Position numbers and translations under genes: made by a program
Notes under the pieces: generated by a model
Told to the model about the DNA's origin: nothing
Database searches by the model: none
The model's input: only the letters and a program-made list of their open reading frames with translations
In this document: positions 25,801-33,292 of the stretch, one piece after another
Position numbering within the stretch: the stretch's first letter is position 1
Layout of the letters: each line of letters begins with the position of its first letter
Origin: Leisingera sp. SS27
GTDB lineage: Bacteria; Pseudomonadota; Alphaproteobacteria; Rhodobacterales; Rhodobacteraceae
DNA length: 64,000 bases
NCBI RefSeq assembly: GCF_028368855.1
Contig: NZ_JAQNCY010000001.1
Span: forward strand, 1-64,000
Direction of reading: 5' to 3'

Positions 25801-26727
25801 TGCCGCTATCTGCACCGGCTGCTGAGCCAGCAGACGCTGCTGTATACCGAGATGGTCACCGCGCCGGCGCTGGTCCGGGGCGGCGCGCTGCATCTCTTGG
25901 ACTTCAACGCCGAGGAGCATCCGGTTGCGCTGCAGCTGGGCGGCTCCGATCCTGCCGAGCTGGCAGAGGCCGCGCGGCTGGGGGCGCAGGCGGGCTATGA
26001 CGAGATCAACCTCAACTGCGGTTGCCCCAGCGACCGGGTGCAATCCGGTGCCTTTGGCGCGGTGCTGATGCAGACGCCGGAACTGGTGGCGGATTGCGTG
26101 GCGGCCATGCGCGAGGCGGTTGAGGTCGAGGTCACCGTTAAGTGCCGCATTGGAGTGGACGAGCAGGAGCCGGAGCAAGTGCTTCCGGATTTCCTGGAGA
26201 AGATCCGCGAGGCCGGCTGCCAGCGGGTGACCATTCATGCCCGCAAGGCCTGGCTGCAGGGGCTGTCGCCCAAGGAGAACCGGGACATCCCGCCGCTGGA
26301 TTATAATCTGGTGCACCGGATGAAGGCGGCCTTTCCGGATCTCCATGTCTCGATCAATGGCGGCATAGCCACGCTGGCCGATGCCAAGGCGCATCTGGAC
26401 CAGGGCCTTGACGGGGTGATGGTGGGCCGTGCGGCCTATCACCAGCCTGCGGATGTTCTCTGCGCGGCAGACCCTGAGATTTACGGCATCGGTGCCGCCA
26501 GCAACCCGGCCTATGCTGTGCGGCAGATGCTGCCCTATATCGAGGCACGCCTTACCGAAGGCGCCAAGCTGAACCAGATCACCCGGCATATGCTGGGGTT
26601 GTTTGCCGGCAAGCCCGGCGCGCGCCAGTGGCGGCGGATGCTGTCCGAGGGCGCCTGCCGGGCCGGTGCAGGTCCGGATCTGGTGCTGGAAGCCCTGGCG
26701 CAGGTGGAGAGCCGCGCGGCGGCGTGA
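25732..26727 (+). CDS. dusA: tRNA-dihydrouridine(20/20a) synthase DusA
   Basis: 331 aa from TTG 25732, which has GGAG 8 nt upstream; the frame is open further 5' (to 25615) but those codons look like island DNA. It has the FMN-barrel of Dus enzymes: APMMDWTDRHCRYL at the start, catalytic-Cys segment NCGCPSDRVQSGAFG, CRIGVDEQE, TIHARKAWLQGLSPKENR and SINGGI. It reduces uridine in the tRNA D-loop using NADPH. The conserved body is intact, so after integration the island supplies the start codon, leader and promoter. Expression may therefore differ from the uninterrupted locus. Confidence 0.95.
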   Translation: MKNNAQKAARLSVAPMMDWTDRHCRYLHRLLSQQTLLYTEMVTAPALVRGGALHLLDFNAEEHPVALQLGGSDPAELAEAARLGAQAGYDEINLNCGCPSDRVQSGAFGAVLMQTPELVADCVAAMREAVEVEVTVKCRIGVDEQEPEQVLPDFLEKIREAGCQRVTIHARKAWLQGLSPKENRDIPPLDYNLVHRMKAAFPDLHVSINGGIATLADAKAHLDQGLDGVMVGRAAYHQPADVLCAADPEIYGIGAASNPAYAVRQMLPYIEARLTEGAKLNQITRHMLGLFAGKPGARQWRRMLSEGACRAGAGPDLVLEALAQVESRAAA

Positions 26728-26814
26728 CGCGGCGCCTCACGTGCGAGTGTCTTGTGAAAGAGGGCTGCGGCCGCTAACCCTTTGCCGCAGACGCAAAAGC
26801 CCGAGGTTCCTCTG

Positions 26815-27669
26815 ATGACTGATCCTGCTGTGACCGCAGCCTTGCTGCCAGAGTCCGCTCTGCTGATGCAGATGGCGGCTCTGCTGGTTGTGATCGGCGG
26901 TTTTGCCGGTGTTCTGGCCGGGCTGTTGGGCGTCGGCGGCGGTATCGTGCTGGTGCCCGCCTTCTTCTACGCTTTCCAGACCCTGGGTTATGGTGGCGAT
27001 CAGCTGATGCAGATCTGCCTGGCAACCTCGCTGGCAACCATCATCGTGACGTCACTGCGCTCTGTCATGAGCCACAACAAGAAAGGTGCGGTGGATTGGG
27101 AGATCCTCCGCAGCTGGGGGATCGGCATCGCCTTGGGCGCCGTGGTGGGCGTGCTGGCGGCTTCTGCTCTGCGCTCCACCGTGCTGCAGGGCGTCTTTGG
27201 CGGTCTGGCACTTGTGATCGGCTGTTATCTGGGGCTCGGCCGGTCCGAGTGGCGGCTGGCGGAAGAGATGCCAAAGGGAGCCAAGCGAATGGCGCTGTCG
27301 CCGGCCGTGGGCTTCCTATCGGTGCTGATGGGGATTGGCGGCGGCAGTTTCGGAGTGCCGCTGATGACCCTGCACGGGGTTGCGGTGCACCGGGCGGTGG
27401 CAACCGCTGCCGGGTTCGGCGTGATCATCGCGGTGCCGTCGGTTGCCGGTTTCCTGTTGTTGGACGTGGACCCCGCCACGCGGCCGCCTTTCACCATCGG
27501 GGCGGTCAATCTGGTGGCGTTCTTTATCGTGATTGCAATGACGCTGATCACCGCCCCCTGGGGCGTCAAACTGGCCCATGCGATGGACCCCAAACCGCTG
27601 AAACGGCTGTTCGGAGCGTTTCTGGTGCTGGTGGCGATCAATATGCTGCGCAAAGCTTTCGGGTACTAA
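26815..27669 (+). CDS. TauE/SafE-family membrane transporter (sulfite/organosulfur exporter-like)
   Basis: 284 aa from ATG 26815 with a GAGG box upstream. About eight hydrophobic segments and two internal halves typical of TauE/SafE: GVLAGLLGVGGGIVLVPAFF in the first and SVLMGIGGGSFGVPLMTLHG in the second. Members export or import sulfite, sulfoacetate or other small organosulfur anions across the inner membrane. The substrate here is unknown. It is followed after 4 bp by the dioxygenase-like gene, so they are probably co-transcribed. Confidence 0.88.
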   Translation: MTDPAVTAALLPESALLMQMAALLVVIGGFAGVLAGLLGVGGGIVLVPAFFYAFQTLGYGGDQLMQICLATSLATIIVTSLRSVMSHNKKGAVDWEILRSWGIGIALGAVVGVLAASALRSTVLQGVFGGLALVIGCYLGLGRSEWRLAEEMPKGAKRMALSPAVGFLSVLMGIGGGSFGVPLMTLHGVAVHRAVATAAGFGVIIAVPSVAGFLLLDVDPATRPPFTIGAVNLVAFFIVIAMTLITAPWGVKLAHAMDPKPLKRLFGAFLVLVAINMLRKAFGY

Positions 27670-27673
27670 GAGC

Positions 27674-28471
27674 ATGAATGAGCAGTTTGAACAGTTCCAG
27701 GAGAAGGGCTGGGTGCGTTTTGCCGATGATTTGCAGGTATCGGCCTGGGCGGCGGATGCACTGCAGCATGGGGTGCGGGCGCTGGACGACCCGGCCTGTG
27801 CCGAATGGTTCCAATGCGAGCGGACCTGGTTCATCGGCGTTGATGCCTTGCCGAATGATGCCACCGGGCGGTTGCCGGATGGGCCGCCGCTGGCTGGCGC
27901 GCCGGTGGAGTTCATAACTCAGAACGTCGGCCCCATTCCGGACTTGCACCGGGCACAGGTGTCCTCGGTCTTTCCCGGCTATCCTCGGCCGCGCCCCGGC
28001 GAGGGCGAGGCCGCCTTCCGCTACCGCGTCAAACGCGATGCCGCGCATGTGGACGGGGTCAAAATGTACGGTGAGCACCGCCGCCGCAAGGTGGAGGAGC
28101 CGCATGCCTGGGTGCTGGGCATTCCGCTGAATGAAAGCAGCCCCGATGCTTCGCCCTTGGTGATCTGGGAGGGCAGCCACAGGATCATGCGCCGCGCCTT
28201 TGCAGCTGCGTTTGAGGGGGTATCGCCTGAGGACTGGGCGGATGTGGATGTGACCGATGCCTACACGGCAGCCCGCGCCGAAGTGTTTGAGACCTGTCCG
28301 CGGATCACGGTGCACGCCAAGCCCGGCGAAAGCTACCTGATGCACCGTCTGTGTCTGCACGGGGTTGCGCCCTGGGGCGAGGGGGCAAGCACGCCGGAAG
28401 AGGGCCGCATGATCGCCTATTTCCGCCCGGAGCTGGCGGATTGGACCACGGGGTGGCTGGCGGAAGGGTAG
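27674..28471 (+). CDS. Phytanoyl-CoA dioxygenase-like Fe(II)/2-oxoglutarate oxygenase
   Basis: 265 aa. The double-stranded beta-helix signature is visible: HVDGVK (HxD iron ligands), a distal iron-binding His in LCLHGVAPW and an Arg in EEGRMIAYFRP for 2-oxoglutarate. WVLGIPLNES...LVIWEGSHRIM lies between, as in PhyH-family proteins. The substrate is unknown. The start lies 4 bp after the TauE-like gene, suggesting an operon. Most likely cytosolic, with no signal peptide. Confidence 0.75.
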   Translation: MNEQFEQFQEKGWVRFADDLQVSAWAADALQHGVRALDDPACAEWFQCERTWFIGVDALPNDATGRLPDGPPLAGAPVEFITQNVGPIPDLHRAQVSSVFPGYPRPRPGEGEAAFRYRVKRDAAHVDGVKMYGEHRRRKVEEPHAWVLGIPLNESSPDASPLVIWEGSHRIMRRAFAAAFEGVSPEDWADVDVTDAYTAARAEVFETCPRITVHAKPGESYLMHRLCLHGVAPWGEGASTPEEGRMIAYFRPELADWTTGWLAEG

Positions 28472-28601
28472 GCTTTCTGGGTAACAGAGATACAGCCGCT
28501 GCTTGCCGTGAAGATTCTACTTTGTGTCGAGATGCCGGTTTTCTGAGTCGTTCCAAAGCCGCATGCTCTGAGTCGAAAATACCACCTGCGGAGTTGTGCG
28601 C

Positions 28602-29132
28602 ATGAAAGAAATGACCTGGAACAGCTCTATGAATACGGCCCAGCGGCTGATGCGCTACAAGGCTTGGGCAAACAACCGGACATTGGAATTTCTGGAAACC
28701 TTGCCAGAGGGCACTGCAGAGCAACCGCACAGCACGTTTTTCGGTTCTATCATCCAGACACTGCAGCACAATTACATCGTTGACGACATTTTCCGCTTTC
28801 ATTGGCAGGGGGTGCCGCATGGTTATTCCTCCCGGCGCAGCGGCAATGTTCCTGCGCTGGTGCCGTTCCGGGATCAGGTGCGCGAGATGGATAGGTGGTG
28901 GATAGCTGAGGCAGATGCGCTGACGCCGGAAGCGCTGCATGAAGGAATCGACTTCAGGTTTCTGGACGGCAGCCAGGGGCATATGACCCGGCTGGAGATT
29001 GTTATGCACTTGGTCAATCATACCAGCTATTATCGGGGCTTTGCGGATGAAATCCTGGGGCAGATGGGACATGACGGTCCGGCTTGTGATCTACCTGTCT
29101 ATCTGCAGGAAATGAAAGCGCCGGGCACTTGA
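28602..29132 (+). CDS. DinB-family protein
   Basis: 176 aa from ATG 28602 with GGAG 8 nt upstream. It fits the DinB/YfiT four-helix bundle: RLMRYKAWANNRTLEFLETLP at the start, His ligands in TLQHNYIVDD and HLVNHTSYYRGFADE, and a GSIIQTLQH helix. The three-His metal site is preserved. Family members are metal-dependent, often thiol transferases or of unknown role. DNA-damage induction in Bacillus gave the name and does not imply function here. Monocistronic by spacing. Confidence 0.88.
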   Translation: MKEMTWNSSMNTAQRLMRYKAWANNRTLEFLETLPEGTAEQPHSTFFGSIIQTLQHNYIVDDIFRFHWQGVPHGYSSRRSGNVPALVPFRDQVREMDRWWIAEADALTPEALHEGIDFRFLDGSQGHMTRLEIVMHLVNHTSYYRGFADEILGQMGHDGPACDLPVYLQEMKAPGT

Positions 29133-29190
29133 TGCCGTTGCAGCACCGGATAACTCACGGCCTAGTAGGGTAGGTCAGCATTACTGCCTA

Positions 29191-29212
29191 AATGTTTCGC
29201 GCGCGAAACATT
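29191..29212. promoter_or_regulatory. Perfect 22-bp palindrome
   Basis: AATGTTTCGCG (29191-29201) is followed directly by its exact reverse complement (29202-29212). It lies in the 134-bp gap between the DinB gene and the convergent DUF1289 gene. The inner 16 bp fit GTT-N4-GC-N4-AAC, the pattern I recall for parS-like palindromes of repABC replicons. They also share TGTTTC/GAAACA half-sites with chromosomal parS but with a 2-bp longer centre. It could be a protein-binding site or act as a terminator stem; no function can be assigned. Confidence 0.55.
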
Positions 29213-29266
29213 GGGTCAGTGCTTATTCCGCATGATTGACAAGCGGTTACCTCACTGCGCGCCGCG

Positions 29267-29500
29267 TTAACCGCGCTTTAGCCTCGCGCCGCGGCCGCCG
29301 CGGCGCTTGACCAGTTTGCTGGCGCGGGCGGGCAGGTCGTTCATGATACCGGCGCGCTCTTCATTGGTCATCTTGGACCAGTCGCGGATCTCGTCGATAG
29401 AGCGGTAGCAGCCGGTGCAGATGCGGGCCTCGGGGTGGACGACGCAAATCTTGATGCAGGGGGATTGGATCTCGTCCCGTTTCCAAACGTCGTCAGTCAT
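29267..29500 (-). CDS. DUF1289 domain protein
   Basis: 77 aa. Matches DUF1289 closely: SPCIKICVVHPEARICTGCYRSIDEIRDW, with four cysteines (CxxxC...CxxC) likely to bind a metal, and a basic Arg/Gly/Lys tail. Function unknown. It begins 3 bp after ruvX in a leftward operon ccmI-ruvX-DUF1289. Confidence 0.92.
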   Translation of the reverse strand: MTDDVWKRDEIQSPCIKICVVHPEARICTGCYRSIDEIRDWSKMTNEERAGIMNDLPARASKLVKRRGGRGARLKRG

Positions 29501-29503
29501 CTC

Positions 29504-29977
29504 TCACCCGTTCGTCAAATGCCGCATCCGGTCCAATGCGCCTTGCAAGATATAGGAGGCCGCGACGTGGTCGATAACCTCTGCGCGGCGTTTGCGTGTC
29601 GTATCTGCTTCAAGAAGCGCTTTTTCTGCCGCCACGGTGCTGAGGCGCTCGTCCCAGAAGCTGATCGGCAGATTGGTGAGCTGGCCCAGATTGCGGGCAA
29701 AGGCGCGGGTGGACTGGCAGCGGGGGCCTTCTGAGCCGTCCATGTTGCGGGGCAGGCCCAGCAGGATGCCGCTGATGTCGCGGGCTTGGATGATTTCCAG
29801 CAGGCGCGCGGCATCGAGCGAGAACTTCTTGCGCTTCACGGTTTCCAGTGGCGTTGCCACGGCGCCGATGCGGTCCGAGACGGCAACACCGATGGTCTTG
29901 GTGCCAAGGTCCAGCCCCATCAGCGCGTTCATCGGCGGCAGGGCGGCGGCAAAATCTTCAAAGGCGTCGTGAATCAT
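29504..29977 (-). CDS. ruvX: Putative pre-16S rRNA nuclease / Holliday junction resolvase-like RuvX (YqgF)
   Basis: 157 aa. RNase H-like fold with GLDLGTKTIGVAVSD (first Asp), GILLGLPRNMDGSEGPR and FWDERLSTVAAE, then DHVAASYIL carrying the last acidic residue. YqgF processes the 5' end of 16S rRNA in E. coli and was first named as a Holliday resolvase. The N-terminal extension of about 15 residues before the core is slightly long. Overlaps ccmI by ATGA. Confidence 0.95.
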   Translation of the reverse strand: MIHDAFEDFAAALPPMNALMGLDLGTKTIGVAVSDRIGAVATPLETVKRKKFSLDAARLLEIIQARDISGILLGLPRNMDGSEGPRCQSTRAFARNLGQLTNLPISFWDERLSTVAAEKALLEADTTRKRRAEVIDHVAASYILQGALDRMRHLTNG

Positions 29978-31212
29978 TCTGTCAGTCCTGCCTGTGCGGC
30001 GATGGTTTCCAGCAGTGCCAGCGCTTCGGCGTCCGCCTCAAAGGCGCCGCGGGCCTCGTCATAGACGGTGCGGGCACGGTCGGTTTCGCCCAGAACCGAC
30101 AGGGCACCGATCAGGCGGGCCCATTCCTCGGCGCTGCCGCCTTCGGTTGCCAGCCGGTCGGACAGGCGGGTGACCATGCCGCGGATCATTTCCTGCTGTT
30201 CTTCGGGGGTCAGTTCGCTGGCAGAGGACATCTCCTCCGCACTGGGGCCGGGCAGGGCGGGGGCGGTGCCGCCGCCGGGGGTGATCGGGCGGTATTCTAC
30301 ACCAGCGCGGAAGGCCATTTCCTCGATCTGGCCCTGAATGCCCTTGACCCACAGGGCATCCGCTGGGCCGTCGCGCAGGGTTGCGGCCCATTCGCGGTAT
30401 GCCAGGTCCGGGCGGCCGATCTGGCCCAGCATCAGGCCCCAGTAGTAGCGGGCAGGCCCGTGGCTAGGATCAATGGCGCGGGCTTTTTGCAGGTCGGTCT
30501 GTGCCTCTGGTGACACGTAGCCGCCGGCCGCCATGATCTTGAGTTCGGCCAATTCGGTGAAGTCGCGGGCGTTCACTTTGCCCTCGGCCAGACGGATATA
30601 GTTGGTCTTGGCCTGATAGGCGGCCTTGAAGTTGCCGAGGTTGGCCTCGTGCTGGGCCAGCAGGGCCTGGCCGCGGGCATCATCTTTGCGCTCGCCGGCG
30701 GTTTGGCGCAGCTGTTCGACAAGCTGGAGATAGCCCTCTTCCACCTCGGGCCGCTGGATCGCCGGAACGTCGGCCTCGGCCTCAGCCTGCGAGGGGCGGT
30801 TTTCAGCGCGCTCGCCTGCCAGGCGGATACGGTCCTGCAGGCCCAGATCGCCATAACCCGGGGCGCCCAGCTGCCAGTACAGGCCCAGGGTGCCGCCGGT
30901 GATCAGCAGCGCGGTGGCAATGGCAAAGCCCAGTGACAGGGCACGGGGCTGGGCGGGGCCGGATTTGCGCTTTTGCAATTGCGCGTCAGCGGTCAGAATG
31001 CGGCGCGAGATCTCGGTTCGGATGCGCTCTGCGTCGGCTTCGGCAATGACGCCGCGGGCCAGATCCTTGTCCACTTCGCGCAATTGCTGGCGGTAGACAC
31101 GCAGGTCGTAGGCCGCGGCAGGTTCGCCTTGCTCACGGGCGCGAATAATGATCATTGCCAGCAGCAGCGCGGCTGCAAAGGCGATTAGGGCGGTGACTGT
31201 CCAGAAAATCAT
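29974..31212 (-). CDS. ccmI: Cytochrome c biogenesis protein CcmI
   Basis: 412 aa. Two N-terminal membrane segments (about 1-22 and 95-115, with the QLGAPGYGDLGLQDR motif after the second) are separated by a cytoplasmic coiled coil (LRVYRQQLREVDKDLARGVI). The periplasmic part carries TPR-like helices. CcmI delivers apocytochrome c to the CcmFH haem ligase. The other ccm genes are not nearby, as is common in Rhodobacteraceae. First gene of the leftward operon with ruvX. Confidence 0.93.
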   Translation of the reverse strand: MIFWTVTALIAFAAALLLAMIIIRAREQGEPAAAYDLRVYRQQLREVDKDLARGVIAEADAERIRTEISRRILTADAQLQKRKSGPAQPRALSLGFAIATALLITGGTLGLYWQLGAPGYGDLGLQDRIRLAGERAENRPSQAEAEADVPAIQRPEVEEGYLQLVEQLRQTAGERKDDARGQALLAQHEANLGNFKAAYQAKTNYIRLAEGKVNARDFTELAELKIMAAGGYVSPEAQTDLQKARAIDPSHGPARYYWGLMLGQIGRPDLAYREWAATLRDGPADALWVKGIQGQIEEMAFRAGVEYRPITPGGGTAPALPGPSAEEMSSASELTPEEQQEMIRGMVTRLSDRLATEGGSAEEWARLIGALSVLGETDRARTVYDEARGAFEADAEALALLETIAAQAGLTE

Positions 31213-31400
31213 GCCGTCTCCGAAGTTTGGTTTTCATCTATATGCGGGGCGGGGCGAACAAAAGGGCCAATCTGCCGCGGGATGCTGCAATGCGTCCTTT
31301 CGATATGTCGCAATAACGCAGAAACAGGGCGATAAACGGCACTGGTCAGCCATGCGTTTCGGGCATACCCGCTATCAGACACGAACCATCGGATTCGCTC

Positions 31401-32645
31401 ATGAAACGCTATTCAGTCTTTGCTGTTGCGCGGGAAGCCCTGCGCTATCACACCGGATGGGAGCGCGCCTGGCGCTCGCCGGAACCCAAACGCCACTACG
31501 ATGTCGTCATCGTGGGTGCGGGCGGGCATGGCCTCGCCACTGCCTACTACCTGGGTAAAAACTTCGGCATTACCAATGTCGCAATTATCGAGAAAGGCTG
31601 GCTGGGTGGCGGCAATACGGGCCGGAACACCACCATCATCCGCTCGAACTACCTGCAGGATCCCTCGGCTGCGATCTATGAAAAGGCGCGCAGCCTGTAT
31701 GAGACCATGTCGCAGGACCTGAACTACAACGTGATGTTCAGCCCGCGCGGTGTGATCATGCTGGCCCAGACCGAGCATGAGATCCGCGGCTACAAGCGCA
31801 CCGCGCATGCCAACCAGCAGCAGGGTGTGCAGACCGAATGGATCAGCCCGGAGCGCGTCAAGGAGATCGTGCCGATCATCAACCTGCACGGCCCGCGTTA
31901 CCCCGTGCTGGGCGGCCTCTATCAGGAACGCGGCGGCACCGCCCGTCACGACGCCGTGGCCTGGGGCTATGCGCGTGCCTGCTCCGACATGGGCATGGAC
32001 ATCATCCAGAAGTGCGAAGTTACCGGTGTGCGCACCGAGAACGGCCGCACCGTGGGTGTCGACACCACCAAAGGCCCGATCGATTGCGACAAGATCGGCA
32101 TGATCGTTGCCGGCAACGCCTCAGTGCTGTCGGAAATGGCGGGCTTCCGTCTGCCGATGGAATCCGTTGCCCTGCAGGCGATGGTGTCCGAGCCGATCAA
32201 ACCCTGCATGGATGTGGTTGTGATGGCCAACACCGTGCACGGCTACATGTCCCAGTCCGACAAGGGCGAGATGGTCATTGGCGGCGGCACCGACGGGTTC
32301 AACAACTACACCCAGCGCGGTTCGTTCCACCACATCGAGGAAACCGTGCGCGCCCTGGTCGAAACCTTCCCGATGGTCAGCCGCTTGAAGATGCTGCGCC
32401 AGTGGGGCGGCATCGTGGACGTGACCGGCGACCGTTCGCCGATCATCTCCAAGACCCCGGTCCAGAACTGCTTCATCAACTGCGGCTGGGGCACCGGCGG
32501 CTTTAAATCCATCCCGGGTTCGGGCTGGGCGATGGCAGAGCTGATGGCCACAGGTCATTCGCCGCTGACCGAGGAGTTCTCGATCAACCGCTTCAAAGAA
32601 GGCAAGTTCATCGACGAGAGCGTCGCCGCGGGCGTGGCCCACTAA
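31401..32645 (+). CDS. soxB: Sarcosine oxidase subunit beta
   Basis: 414 aa. FAD-binding dinucleotide fold VVIVGAGGHGLATAYYL (35-51), GRNTTIIRSNY and, near residue 183, ERGGTARHDAVAWGYA, whose His is the likely covalent FMN attachment point of the beta subunit. The closing GGWGTGGFK-type region (NCGWGTGGFKSIPGSGW) is typical. It oxidises sarcosine to glycine and formaldehyde at the FAD/FMN sites of the alpha-beta-gamma-delta complex. First gene of soxBDAG, 188 bp from the divergent ccmI. Confidence 0.97.
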   Translation: MKRYSVFAVAREALRYHTGWERAWRSPEPKRHYDVVIVGAGGHGLATAYYLGKNFGITNVAIIEKGWLGGGNTGRNTTIIRSNYLQDPSAAIYEKARSLYETMSQDLNYNVMFSPRGVIMLAQTEHEIRGYKRTAHANQQQGVQTEWISPERVKEIVPIINLHGPRYPVLGGLYQERGGTARHDAVAWGYARACSDMGMDIIQKCEVTGVRTENGRTVGVDTTKGPIDCDKIGMIVAGNASVLSEMAGFRLPMESVALQAMVSEPIKPCMDVVVMANTVHGYMSQSDKGEMVIGGGTDGFNNYTQRGSFHHIEETVRALVETFPMVSRLKMLRQWGGIVDVTGDRSPIISKTPVQNCFINCGWGTGGFKSIPGSGWAMAELMATGHSPLTEEFSINRFKEGKFIDESVAAGVAH

Positions 32646-32659
32646 TGAACGCGCTGCGC

Positions 32660-32851
32660 TCAATCCAGGCTGCTGCCGCTTCCAAACTTCATGTGGGGAT
32701 GGGTGGTTTCGCCGTTCTTGCCGTAGGCCGTGTCATGGCCGCTGCGGCGGGGTGGCGGGTTGTCCTCCTTCCGGATTTCGGAGCGGAAGATGAACAATGC
32801 CAGAGCGCCGAAAAGCAAAAGAAAACCGAGAACTGTAATCGCTATCTCCAT
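32660..32851 (-). CDS. Putative small single-pass membrane protein antisense to soxB-soxD gap
   Basis: 63 aa on the minus strand, filling the 256-bp gap between soxB and soxD. It opens with MEIAITVLGFLLLFGALALF, a clear membrane segment, then a charged Pro/His/Gly-rich tail. An AGG lies 8 nt before the ATG. The membrane-then-polar layout looks like a real small protein rather than a shadow, and it explains why the sox genes are unusually separated here. An uncoded spacer remains possible. Confidence 0.45.
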   Translation of the reverse strand: MEIAITVLGFLLLFGALALFIFRSEIRKEDNPPPRRSGHDTAYGKNGETTHPHMKFGSGSSLD

Positions 32852-32901
32852 GCCCTCAACCTGGGCGTGCGGTCTGCAATTTTCAAGAGGGGAGTGGCAG
32901 C

Positions 32902-33243
32902 ATGCTGATCCTTGAATGCCCATACTGCGGCGTCAAAGCCGAAGAAACCGAACTGGCCGCGGGCGGCGAAGCGCATCTGAAGCGCTATGGCCCCGGCTCC
33001 TCGGATGATGAGTTCCATGACTACCTGTTCATGCGCGAAAACCCCAAAGGCGTTCACTTTGAACGCTGGCGCCATGCCAACGGCTGCGGCAAGTGGTTCC
33101 ACGCCGCCCGCTGCACCATGACGCTGGAGGTCTTTGGCACCTACACTGCACAGACCTCTGTGCCGACGCAGGAGATCCTGGACAAGATCGCTGCCAAACG
33201 CCCGGGCTGGACCTGGCGCGAATTTGCGGACGGCAAGAAATGA
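32902..33243 (+). CDS. soxD: Sarcosine oxidase subunit delta
   Basis: 113 aa. The zinc ligands are in place: Cys6 and Cys9 (ECPYCG), His58 and Cys62 (RHANGCGKWF), lining up with the Cys6/Cys9/His59/Cys63 set of the characterised enzyme. RCTMTLEVFGTY follows as expected. The subunit is structural, binding the beta and alpha subunits. Second gene of the sox operon. The next gene follows after 49 bp. Confidence 0.97.
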   Translation: MLILECPYCGVKAEETELAAGGEAHLKRYGPGSSDDEFHDYLFMRENPKGVHFERWRHANGCGKWFHAARCTMTLEVFGTYTAQTSVPTQEILDKIAAKRPGWTWREFADGKK

Positions 33244-33292
33244 ACCGCCGCCTGATTGAAACACCCGCTTTTCTTTTGAAAGGTCTGCGCCC

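Noticed and set aside
32645-32908. 87-aa plus-strand frame between soxB and soxD
   Set aside because: Frame has no ribosome-binding site of its own and reads as the complement of the better minus-strand membrane-protein candidate.
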